This document shows, one piece after another, positions 1 to 6,974 of a stretch of DNA of 6,974 bases. The position numbers were made by a program, and so were the translations under genes. How positions within the stretch are numbered: position 1 is the first letter of the stretch; each line of letters starts with the position of its first letter. The notes below the pieces were generated by a model that saw only the letters and a list, made by a program, of their open reading frames with translations, made no database searches and was not told the origin of the DNA. Origin of the DNA: Gemmatimonadota bacterium (GTDB taxonomy: Bacteria; Gemmatimonadota; Gemmatimonadetes; JACCXV01); contig JACCXV010000320.1 of assembly GCA_013696835.1 (NCBI GenBank), positions 1 to 6,974 of the forward strand. Reading direction: 5' to 3'.

Positions 1-40
1 TCCTTCGTCGGACCGGCGACTGCCGACCCCGTTGAGCGAC

Positions 41-1673
<1,633 letters not shown>

Positions 1674-1682
1674 GCGTGAAAT

Positions 1683-1687
1683 CTCCT
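1683..1687 (-). promoter_or_regulatory. groEL ribosome binding site
   Basis: AGGAG on the minus strand, 9 bases before the groEL ATG, within the 58-base groES-groEL spacer. No second promoter or terminator is evident in that spacer. Confidence 0.7.
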
Positions 1688-1731
1688 GGTTGGTATGGAT
1701 GGTTTCCTGATCGCTCTATCCCAATCGCCGC

Positions 1732-2022
1732 CTAGTAGACGGCGAGGATGTCGCTCTCACGCAGGATCAGGTACTCGGTCCCGTCCACCGTCACCTCGGT
1801 CCCGGAGTACTTCCCGTAGAGGATCCGATCGCCCTTCTTGACCTCCGGCTTGATGCGGTCGCCGCTGTCGCTGAGCTTGCCGGGGCCGACCGCGATCACC
1901 TCACCCTCCTGCGGCTTCTCCTTGGCGGTGTCGGGAATGATGATCCCGCCGCGCTTGTTCTCCTTCTCCTCGATGGCCTTCACGATGACCCTGTCGGCCA
2001 GGGGCTTGAGGTCGATCGCCAT
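1732..2022 (-). CDS. groES: GroES (10 kDa co-chaperonin)
   Basis: GroES is the heptameric lid that caps the GroEL cavity in the cytosol and triggers substrate encapsulation. The 96-residue product has the usual family length. It starts MAIDLKPLADRVIVK and contains the mobile loop around residues 17-33 (EEKENKRGGIIIPDTA), including the hydrophobic III stretch that docks on the GroEL apical domain. The central EGEVIAVGPG follows, then VKKGDRILYGKYSGTEV and the C-terminal YLILRESDILAVY. The ATG is supported by AAGGAG (2030-2035) with a 7-base gap. It is the first gene of the heat-shock unit behind the CIRCE operator, and groEL follows after 58 bases. Nothing is unusual in the sequence. Confidence 0.98.
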   Translation of the reverse strand: MAIDLKPLADRVIVKAIEEKENKRGGIIIPDTAKEKPQEGEVIAVGPGKLSDSGDRIKPEVKKGDRILYGKYSGTEVTVDGTEYLILRESDILAVY

Positions 2023-2029
2023 CTATCAA

Positions 2030-2035
2030 CTCCTT
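2030..2035 (-). promoter_or_regulatory. groES ribosome binding site
   Basis: AAGGAG on the minus strand, 7 bases upstream of the groES ATG. It confirms the start and is among the strongest Shine-Dalgarno matches in the window. Confidence 0.75.
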
Positions 2036-2086
2036 GTTTGAATTGGATATGCGGGCTGCAGCCTGGCGGCTGGCTCAGTGCCTTTG

Positions 2087-2113
2087 TTAGCACTGTGGAT
2101 CTGTGAGTGCCAA
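2087..2113 (-). promoter_or_regulatory. CIRCE operator (HrcA binding site)
   Basis: An inverted repeat with arms TTGGCACTC and CAGTGCTAA separated by exactly 9 bases (minus strand). The CIRCE consensus is TTAGCACTC-N9-GAGTGCTAA, so each arm carries one mismatch. The position, overlapping the presumed transcription start and 65 bases before the groES ATG, is where HrcA blocks transcription of groESL in many bacteria. hrcA itself is not in the window. The inference is HrcA repression relieved on heat or protein-folding stress. Confidence 0.92.
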
Positions 2114-2134
2114 ATTAATGGGCAGGGGCTGCCC
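2112..2134 (-). terminator. Possible intrinsic terminator after coaX
   Basis: A perfect inverted repeat GGGCAG-CCC-CTGCCC (2120-2134) begins two bases after the coaX stop and is followed on the minus strand by ATTAATTT. A GC-rich stem with a short A/T-rich tail resembles a weak Rho-independent terminator for the upstream operon. The tail is not a true U-run, and the same bases form the spacer and -10 region of the groES promoter, so the repeat may instead be incidental or a regulatory site. Confidence 0.35.
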
Positions 2135-2140
2135 GGTCAA
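2112..2140 (-). promoter_or_regulatory. Sigma70-like promoter of groES-groEL
   Basis: On the minus strand a -35 box TTGACC (2135-2140) is followed after 17 bases by TAATTT (2112-2117). An overlapping ATTAAT (2114-2119) matches the -10 consensus better but at 15-base spacing. The start of transcription would fall inside the CIRCE element, which suits repression by HrcA. The -35 box contains the coaX stop codon. Assignment rests on position and motif match only; the -10 box is imperfect. Confidence 0.65.
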
Positions 2141-2919
2141 GGGTGGCCCGTCTGGCTCAGCGTCTTCCACACTTCCGCGAGGCCCTTGAGCGTGAGCAGC
2201 TCGTCGACCTCGTGCACGGCGGGCGTGGCCCCGGCGATGAAGCCGGAGAGTCCGCCGGTGGCGATCACGAGCGGGTTGGGCCTGCCCCACTCCGCCTCGA
2301 TCCTGGCGATCAGCCCCTCGATCATCGCGAGCGCGCCCGTGTAGACGCCCGCGCGAATGCATTCGGCCGTGTTCCGGCCGATCACGCGCGCGGGGAGCCC
2401 CTCGCTCACGCGGGGCAGCAGCGCCGTGCGCCGGAACAGCTGCTCCGCGCCGCTGCGCACGCCGGGAGCGATCACGCCGCCCAGGAAGTCTCCCGCGGCG
2501 GTGATCACGTCGAAGGTCGTCGCCGTGCCGAGGTCGACCACCACGGCGTCGCGCCCGTGCAGTCGCGCCACCGCGACCGTGTTCGCGATCCGGTCCTCAC
2601 CCACCGTCGCCGGCTCGTCGACCAGCAGTCGAACGCCCAGCCTCTCTGGCCCGGGCAGGCGCTGCAGGTCTACGCCCAGACAAGTCGCAGCCGCCTCACG
2701 GTAGACTTCGGTGAGGGGGGGTACCACGGATGCCACGACGCCGCCGAGGAACGACCCCGGCACCCCCCCCGCCTGCCGCACCAGACGCTCCAGCTCGACG
2801 CCGACCTGGTCCGGCGTCGGACCGATGCGGCTCTCGATGCGGATCCTGCGCGAGAACGCGCCGGCCCGCTCGACGGCCAGCACCACCTCGCTGTTGCCGA
2901 TGTCGACTAGGAGGATCAC
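2137..2919 (-). CDS. coaX: Type III pantothenate kinase (CoaX)
   Basis: This enzyme phosphorylates pantothenate using ATP, the first committed step of coenzyme A synthesis, in the cytosol. The 260-residue product is of normal length and belongs to the ASKHA fold. It shows the N-terminal phosphate-binding DIGNS (6-10), the GEDRIAN motif (107-113) whose Asp109 corresponds to the catalytic Asp of the family, DLGTATTFDVI (129-139), GGVIAPGV (147-154), GRNTAECIRAGVYTG (181-195) and IATGGLSG (219-226). Type III kinases need a monovalent cation and escape CoA feedback inhibition. The start is GTG at 2919, overlapping the birA stop as GTGA, with a strong AGGAGG (2924-2929) only 4 bases upstream. It is the last gene of the upstream operon. 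Its TGA (2137-2139) lies inside the -35 box of the groES promoter. Confidence 0.95.
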   Translation of the reverse strand: MILLVDIGNSEVVLAVERAGAFSRRIRIESRIGPTPDQVGVELERLVRQAGGVPGSFLGGVVASVVPPLTEVYREAAATCLGVDLQRLPGPERLGVRLLVDEPATVGEDRIANTVAVARLHGRDAVVVDLGTATTFDVITAAGDFLGGVIAPGVRSGAEQLFRRTALLPRVSEGLPARVIGRNTAECIRAGVYTGALAMIEGLIARIEAEWGRPNPLVIATGGLSGFIAGATPAVHEVDELLTLKGLAEVWKTLSQTGHP

Positions 2920-3665
2920 GTCGCCTCCTGGGAACGCACGCGCAGGATGGAGCCGCTCGCGAGCGGCCCGGGAAACCCGTCCAGGAGCAGGCGACCCGCG
3001 CCGTCCACCTCGCGGAAGATGGCCTCGCGGACGTCGTCGGTGGAGATCTCGACCGTCAGCCGGTCCCCGCTCCGGAACGCCGACCGTTGCCGATACTCTC
3101 CGGCCAGGGACGGAAAGCCTCCCCGCTCGAAATCGATCAGCCGCTGCTCGAGGCGCTCGAGCAGCGCCGTCAGGAGCCCCTCGCGCTCGACGGGGGCACC
3201 TGCCGCCAGCGCTAGACTGGTCGCGGCGTTCATCAGCGAGGGATCGAAATCGAGCTTCACCTGGCTCACGTTGAGCCCCAGACCCAGGAGCACGACCGCT
3301 GCTTCACCGACTCCCATTACCTCCGCGAGCACGCCTCCCCACTTGCGACCGGAATGGAGCAGGTCGTTTGGCCATTTGATGGTGGCAACGACCCCACAAT
3401 GGCTCTCGGCCGCTTCGGCCGCCGCCAGCGCCGCTGCCAGCGTCAGCGCCGGGGCCGCCATCGTTTCCGGCAGCACCACCGTCAGATACAGCCCCTTCCC
3501 GACGGGGGAGCTCCACGTCCGGCCGTGCCGCCCCCGCCCCGCGAACTGCGCGTCGGCCACGTAGACAGCCCCCGGTCCTGCCGCGCCGCGCTCCACCTCG
3601 GCGCGCGCCCAGCCCATGGTCGAGTCCACGAGGCTCCTGCGGCGGAGCGGCTCGCCGAGCTTCAC
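2916..3665 (-). CDS. birA: Biotin--[acetyl-CoA-carboxylase] ligase, single-domain BirA
   Basis: This protein activates biotin with ATP to biotinyl-AMP and transfers it to the acceptor lysine of carboxylase carrier domains. The 249-residue product has the nucleotide/biotin-binding loop GRGRHGRTWSSP (43-54), KWPNDLL (97-103) and KWGGVLAE (108-115), followed by the small C-terminal SH3-like domain. It begins directly at the catalytic domain (LVDSTMGWA, residues 12-20). It therefore lacks the N-terminal helix-turn-helix of bifunctional BirA and should not repress biotin genes. I chose GTG at 3665 because it overlaps the nadC stop as GTGA and leaves a normal single-domain length; the frame is open much further upstream, but that sequence is nadC in another frame. 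No strong ribosome binding site is seen, so translational coupling to nadC is likely. coaX follows with a 4-base overlap. Confidence 0.94.
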   Translation of the reverse strand: MKLGEPLRRRSLVDSTMGWARAEVERGAAGPGAVYVADAQFAGRGRHGRTWSSPVGKGLYLTVVLPETMAAPALTLAAALAAAEAAESHCGVVATIKWPNDLLHSGRKWGGVLAEVMGVGEAAVVLLGLGLNVSQVKLDFDPSLMNAATSLALAAGAPVEREGLLTALLERLEQRLIDFERGGFPSLAGEYRQRSAFRSGDRLTVEISTDDVREAIFREVDGAGRLLLDGFPGPLASGSILRVRSQEAT

Positions 3666-4540
3666 CGCGCCATCCGCGGACTTCCGAGGCCCTCGAGCAG
3701 GAGGGTCAGGTCCAGCGCGCGCGCGCTGTGGGTGAGTGCGCCGATCGAGATCAAGTCCACGCCGGTCTCGGCGATCGACCGCACGTTGGCCGCTGTGACC
3801 CCTCCGGAGGCCTCGAGGACTGCTGCGGGCGCCGCGGCGCGCGCCTCGCGAACGGCCTGCGTGAGCTCCTCCCGGGAGAAGTTGTCGAGCAGGATGCGCC
3901 GCGCGCCCGCGTTCAGCGCCTCGGCCAGCTCCCGCACATCGCGCACCTCGATCTGCACGAAAGCGGGGACCGGCCGGCCGGCCAGCGCACCGCTCGCAGC
4001 CCGCCAGGCCAGGGCAACGCCGCCCGCGGCGTGAACGTGGTTCTCCTTGACCAGCACGGCGTCGAAGAGGCCGGCACGGTGGTTGTCCCCGCCGCCGGCG
4101 CGGACGGCGGCCCGCTCGAGCTCCCGCCACCCGGGCGTCGTCTTGCGCGTGTCCAGGATCCTGGCCCCGGTGCCCCGAATGGAGGAGACGAAGGCGCGCG
4201 TCAGGGTCGCGATGCCGCAGAGTCTGGCGAGAAAGTTCAGCGCCAGCCGCTCGGCCGTGAGAATCGAGGCCACGGACCCTGAGACGCCGAGCAGCTCGCT
4301 TCCCGCTTCGAGTGCGACGCCGTCCTCGCGGGCCTCCACCGCCAGCTCGCCGTCGATGCGCTGGAACACCCAGGCCGCGACTGTTCCTCCCGCCATCACG
4401 CCGGCTTCGCGCGTGAGGATGCGCGCCGCGCCGCGGAGCCCCGGCGGCACCGTCAGCTGCGTCGTCACATCGCCCGAGCCGACGTCCTCCCGCACCGCCG
4501 CCTCGAGCAGCGCGAACGTCGCCACGCTCCAGGACGCCAT
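3662..4540 (-). CDS. nadC: Nicotinate-nucleotide pyrophosphorylase (carboxylating), quinolinate phosphoribosyltransferase
   Basis: NadC converts quinolinate and PRPP to nicotinate mononucleotide, CO2 and pyrophosphate in de novo NAD synthesis. The 292-residue product is of typical length. Visible motifs are EDVGSGDVTT (18-27), the ERLALNFLARLCGIATLT helix near 96-113, DTRKTTPGWR with the substrate-binding Arg and Lys, GGGDNHRAGLFDAVLVKENH, IEVRD, LLDNF, EASGGV and ISIGALTHSARALD. These form the alpha/beta barrel that binds phosphoribose. The ATG at 4540 follows the uppP stop by 16 bases, with only a weak purine-rich GGGCGGGCGG as ribosome binding site. Its stop TGA overlaps the birA GTG. Partner genes nadA and nadB are not in the window, so quinolinate would be made elsewhere. 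Confidence 0.96.
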   Translation of the reverse strand: MASWSVATFALLEAAVREDVGSGDVTTQLTVPPGLRGAARILTREAGVMAGGTVAAWVFQRIDGELAVEAREDGVALEAGSELLGVSGSVASILTAERLALNFLARLCGIATLTRAFVSSIRGTGARILDTRKTTPGWRELERAAVRAGGGDNHRAGLFDAVLVKENHVHAAGGVALAWRAASGALAGRPVPAFVQIEVRDVRELAEALNAGARRILLDNFSREELTQAVREARAAAPAAVLEASGGVTAANVRSIAETGVDLISIGALTHSARALDLTLLLEGLGSPRMAR

Positions 4541-4556
4541 CGCGCAGCCGCCCGCC

Positions 4557-5321
4557 CTAGCGAAGCGCGAGGTACAGCAGGAAGAGCGTCCCTGCCGGCC
4601 AGCAGTAGAAGGCGAAATCCCCGAACCTGGAGTGCGCGAGAAGCCGGTACACGGCGCGAATCGCGAAGACCCCGACCACGAACGCCGACACGAAGCCGAT
4701 GATCATCGCGGAGGGCGTGAAGCCGCCCGTGCTGCCCTGGATCTCAACCGCCTGCAGGGCCACCGCTGCAAGGATCACCGGCAGCGACAGCAGGAACGAG
4801 AACTCGGCTGCCCCGCTGCCCACGAGTCCCACCAGCAGCCCGGCGGCGATGGTCATCCCCGAGCGCGACACGCCGGGGAAGAGCGCGAGCGTCTGTGCCA
4901 GGCCGATCACGAGCGCACCGCCGCGAGTGGGGGCCGTGCGCTCGCCGCGCGGGACGAAGCGGATGCCGAAGAGGACACAGCCGGTGAACAGCAGCCCGAA
5001 CCCGGTGATCGCGGGATCGTGGAAGACACGCTCGATCGCGTCCTTGAACACGAAGCCGGCGGCACCCACGGGAAGGCATGCCAGCGCGAGCTTGCCCACG
5101 TACTCCACGTCGCGCTCTCGCAGCACCCGCCAGATGCGCGCCCGCAGCACCACGAGCACCGCACCGAGCGTGGCGAAGTGGACCAGGAGCTCGAACGTGA
5201 GCGACGTCAGACGGAGGCCAAGAAGCGTCTCGCCGATCACCAGGTGTCCCTTGCTGCTGACCGGCAGAAACTCGGTGAGGCCCTGAATCACGCCGAGGAC
5301 GAGCGCCTCGAAGTCCGTCAT
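4557..5321 (-). CDS. uppP: Undecaprenyl-diphosphatase (UppP/BacA)
   Basis: This integral membrane phosphatase removes one phosphate from undecaprenyl diphosphate, regenerating the lipid carrier for peptidoglycan and other wall polymers; overproduction confers bacitracin resistance. The 254-residue product is near family length. It has the first signature GLTEFLPVSSKGH (14-26) with Glu17, and the second, PGVSRSGMT (149-157), with the catalytic-region Arg153. Several hydrophobic stretches (about 46-60, 78-92, 104-121, 174-193, 207-226, 237-252) are consistent with a multi-pass protein. The ATG at 5321 overlaps the miaA stop as ATGA and has GGAGGAA (5331-5337) 9 bases upstream; the longer open frame is miaA antiparallel coding noise. 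One variation is Lys24, where many homologues have Ser or Thr in the SS(S/T)GH segment. Confidence 0.95.
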   Translation of the reverse strand: MTDFEALVLGVIQGLTEFLPVSSKGHLVIGETLLGLRLTSLTFELLVHFATLGAVLVVLRARIWRVLRERDVEYVGKLALACLPVGAAGFVFKDAIERVFHDPAITGFGLLFTGCVLFGIRFVPRGERTAPTRGGALVIGLAQTLALFPGVSRSGMTIAAGLLVGLVGSGAAEFSFLLSLPVILAAVALQAVEIQGSTGGFTPSAMIIGFVSAFVVGVFAIRAVYRLLAHSRFGDFAFYCWPAGTLFLLYLALR

Positions 5322-6265
5322 GGCTGCGACTTCCTCCAGGCGGAGAGGATTGCGGAGCACGCGCACCGTTCCGCCGGCACCGGCGCGTAGTCGTCCTGGT
5401 TGCGGAACCACGTGCGCTGCCGCTTCGCGTACCGCCGCGTCCGCACACGAATGCGCTCCAGCGCTTCGTCGAGACGCACCTCTCCGCGAAAGTGGGCGAA
5501 CAGCTCCGCGTAGCCGACGGCCTCGAGGCTTCGCGGGGTATCGTCCCCGTAGCGCGCGCGCAGGGCTCTGGCCTCCTCCACGAGTCCTTCGCGCAGCATC
5601 ACCGCGAGCCGCTCCGCGATGCGCCGGTCGAGCTCGGCGCCGGAAAGCTCTAGACGATAGCGCAGCGACGCGATCGGAGCCGGAGCCACCCCATTCCCGC
5701 GCGGTCTCTCCTCCGTCGCGGAGAAGCCCGCCTCGCGCCACGCCGCGGAGAGCGGCATCGCGTGCTCCGCGTAGAACTCGAGCCCGCGCAGAACCCGCTG
5801 CCGGTCATGGGAATGGATGCGGGTGGCGAGCCCCGGATCGACCCGCGCCAGCTCTGCGTGCATCGCCTCGGCCCCCTCGACCGCCCAGCGGCGCGCCAGG
5901 GCCTCCCGGCGGTTGCGCCGCTCACGGGGCGGGGCGTGCGGCCCCGCCAGCCCGCGCAGCGCCGCCCGAATGTAGAGCCCCGTACCTCCGCACAGAACCG
6001 CGGGCCTGCCTGCGGCGGCCAGGATTGCCAGAACACGCCGCGCGTCGTCTCCGTACTGGCCCGCGCTGTAGCTCGCGGCCGGAGAGAGGAACCCGACCAG
6101 GCGGTGTGGCGCCAGCTCACGCAGCCTGGCGTGAGGCTGTGCGGTGCCGATCTCGAGGCCGCGGTAGACCTGCCGGGAGTCCGCGGAGATCACCACGCCG
6201 CCGAGCTCGGCGGCGAGCTCGGCGGCGACCTCGCTCTTGCCCGTGGCCGTGGCCCCGCCGACCAC
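5318..6265 (-). CDS. miaA: tRNA dimethylallyltransferase (MiaA)
   Basis: MiaA transfers a dimethylallyl group to N6 of adenine 37 in tRNAs reading UNN codons (i6A), improving decoding. Counting from GTG 6265 the product has 315 residues, normal for the family. It shows the P-loop GGATATGKS (3-11), ADSRQVYRGLEIGTAQP (28-44), CGGTGLYIRA (92-101), HDRQRVLRGLEFY (153-165), and the C-terminal AVGYAELFAHFRGEV and RTRRYAKRQRTWFRNQ near 249-290. The start is uncertain. GTG 6265 lacks a ribosome binding site and trims the first beta strand. CTG 6307 would overlap the mutL stop as CTGA and give 329 residues. CTG 6301 has GAGG 6 bases upstream. No ATG lies near; the next in-frame ATG (6679) would bury most of the extension inside mutL. 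The stop overlaps the uppP ATG. The tRNA-methylthiolation partner MiaB is not present. Confidence 0.93.
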   Translation of the reverse strand: MVGGATATGKSEVAAELAAELGGVVISADSRQVYRGLEIGTAQPHARLRELAPHRLVGFLSPAASYSAGQYGDDARRVLAILAAAGRPAVLCGGTGLYIRAALRGLAGPHAPPRERRNRREALARRWAVEGAEAMHAELARVDPGLATRIHSHDRQRVLRGLEFYAEHAMPLSAAWREAGFSATEERPRGNGVAPAPIASLRYRLELSGAELDRRIAERLAVMLREGLVEEARALRARYGDDTPRSLEAVGYAELFAHFRGEVRLDEALERIRVRTRRYAKRQRTWFRNQDDYAPVPAERCACSAILSAWRKSQP

Positions 6266-6303
6266 CAGGACGGGCGCAGCGGGTGCGGCCGGGCGCGGCA
6301 GGC

Positions 6304-6974
6304 TCAGCCTCGGTCGAAACGCCGCGCGAGATCCTCCAGGCGGATCTGGATAATGGCCGGCCGGCCGTGGACGTCGGCGGCCGGCAGGTCCGTCGCGAAC
6401 AGATCGCTGCACAAGCGGTCCATCTCCTCCGGAGCCAGCGGCTGCCCGGCCTTGATGGCGCCCCGGCAGGCCAGCGCGCTCGCGATGCGGTGGTGCTGAC
6501 TCGCGCCCGGCACGGCGCCGTTCGCCAGGTCCTGCAGCAGCTGCGGGAACGAGTCCTCGGGATGGAAGCGGGGCCCGAGGTCGGGCACGGCGTGCAGGGC
6601 GAGCGTGCGGTCGCCGAACGGCTCCAGCCGGAAGCCGAGGCGCGCGAGCAGGCCGGCGTTCTCCTCCCATGCCAGCCACTCCGAGGGACCCAGCGTGTAG
6701 GTGCGGGGGAAGACCAGCTCCTGCGCGGCCGGGCTCTCGAGTTCGAAGGCGGCGAGGAGCGCCTCGTAGAGGATGCGCTCGTGCGCGGAGTGCTGGTCGA
6801 TCACCGCGAGCCCCGTTCCGGTCTGTGCCAGGATGAACGTGTCGTGCAGCTGCCAGAGTCCCGGTGCCCGCGTGCCCGTGCCGGGCTGCGCCCCATCGAC
6901 CCCCGTCCGGCGGCGCGCATTCAGGAACAGCGCCAGCTGGTCCTCGCCGGGCGCCGCATAGCGTCCTCTCTCCT
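6304..6974 (-). CDS. mutL: DNA mismatch repair protein MutL, C-terminal part (5' end outside the window)
   Basis: MutL couples MutS mismatch recognition to downstream strand processing. Only the last 222 residues are visible: a linker tail with APGEDQLALFLNARR, then the C-terminal dimerisation/endonuclease domain beginning GLWQLHDTFILAQTGTGLAV. The domain carries DQHSAHERILYE (6763-6798), which fits the endonuclease motif DQHA(X)2E(X)4E apart from Ala to Ser. It also carries AQELVFPRTY, ACRGAIKAGQPL and VHGRPAIIQIRLEDLARRF. This indicates a nicking MutL of the type found where MutH is absent, not an Escherichia-type protein. The usual CPHGRP metal-site motif reads DVHGRP here. The N-terminal GHKL ATPase lies beyond position 6974. 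The TGA (6304-6306) abuts the start of miaA, and mutL-miaA adjacency is common in bacteria. Confidence 0.95.
   Translation of the reverse strand, partial: ERGRYAAPGEDQLALFLNARRRTGVDGAQPGTGTRAPGLWQLHDTFILAQTGTGLAVIDQHSAHERILYEALLAAFELESPAAQELVFPRTYTLGPSEWLAWEENAGLLARLGFRLEPFGDRTLALHAVPDLGPRFHPEDSFPQLLQDLANGAVPGASQHHRIASALACRGAIKAGQPLAPEEMDRLCSDLFATDLPAADVHGRPAIIQIRLEDLARRFDRG

Noticed and set aside
1..40. Possible hairpin (GTCGG...CCGAC on the minus strand) after the groEL stop as a terminator
   Set aside because: The stem is short with a long loop and no T-run is visible before the window edge, so a terminator cannot be supported.
2059..2072. Small hairpin CAGCC-GCCA-GGCTG in the groES leader as a possible RNA thermometer
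   Set aside because: A 5-base stem that does not pair with the AAGGAG ribosome binding site or the start codon; too weak to call, and CIRCE already explains heat control.
2143..2910. A 255-codon plus-strand open frame antisense to coaX
   Set aside because: It mirrors coaX almost end to end, with Arg/His/Pro-rich composition typical of GC-rich antisense frames and no conserved motif.
3666..4130. In-frame upstream extension of birA that might encode an N-terminal regulatory domain
   Set aside because: The extension is Arg/Gly-rich, lacks any helix-turn-helix pattern and lies wholly within nadC, whose coding match is strong. The GTGA overlap start explains birA.
6203..6226. Two perfect tandem copies of the 12-mer gagctcggcggc
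   Set aside because: They lie inside miaA and encode an Ala-Ala-Glu-Leu repeat in the helix after the P-loop; alanine-rich helix coding in GC-rich DNA explains it without a special role.

Overview
The window is a GC-rich bacterial chromosome segment in which every supported gene lies on the minus strand. Read in the direction of transcription (high to low coordinates), the order is mutL (5' part outside the window), miaA, uppP, nadC, birA, coaX, then a chaperonin unit groES-groEL. All are conserved housekeeping genes. I see no mobile element, CRISPR array, tRNA, rRNA or defence-type cassette, and nothing that looks like an undescribed system.

Region 2137-6974 looks like one tightly packed operon. 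miaA/uppP, nadC/birA and birA/coaX each overlap by 4 bases (ATGA, GTGA and GTGA), uppP and nadC are 16 bases apart, and mutL and miaA abut or overlap depending on the miaA start. Its products serve mismatch repair (MutL), tRNA A37 prenylation (MiaA), recycling of the undecaprenyl carrier lipid (UppP), NAD synthesis (NadC), biotin attachment (BirA without a DNA-binding domain) and the first step of CoA synthesis (type III pantothenate kinase). They share growth-related cofactor and maintenance roles rather than one pathway.

Region 2023-2140 is the control region of the chaperonin unit. It packs the coaX stop codon, a GC-rich hairpin, a sigma70-like promoter and a CIRCE operator (the HrcA repressor site) into about 55 bases. 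groES and groEL follow, each with a clear ribosome binding site. HrcA would repress both in the absence of stress. The most notable anomaly is an apparent frameshift in groEL after codon 506, consistent with loss of two bases. It disconnects the last ~38 codons, including the Gly/Met-rich tail, although that tail is intact in another frame. This is either a sequencing or assembly error or a damaged copy.

Organism: high GC, a CIRCE-controlled groESL, an endonuclease-type MutL and a type III pantothenate kinase exclude an Escherichia-like enterobacterium. The order birA-coaX-groES-groEL loosely suggests Gemmatimonadota or a neighbouring phylum, but this is a weak inference from memory. The window could come from a metagenome assembly.
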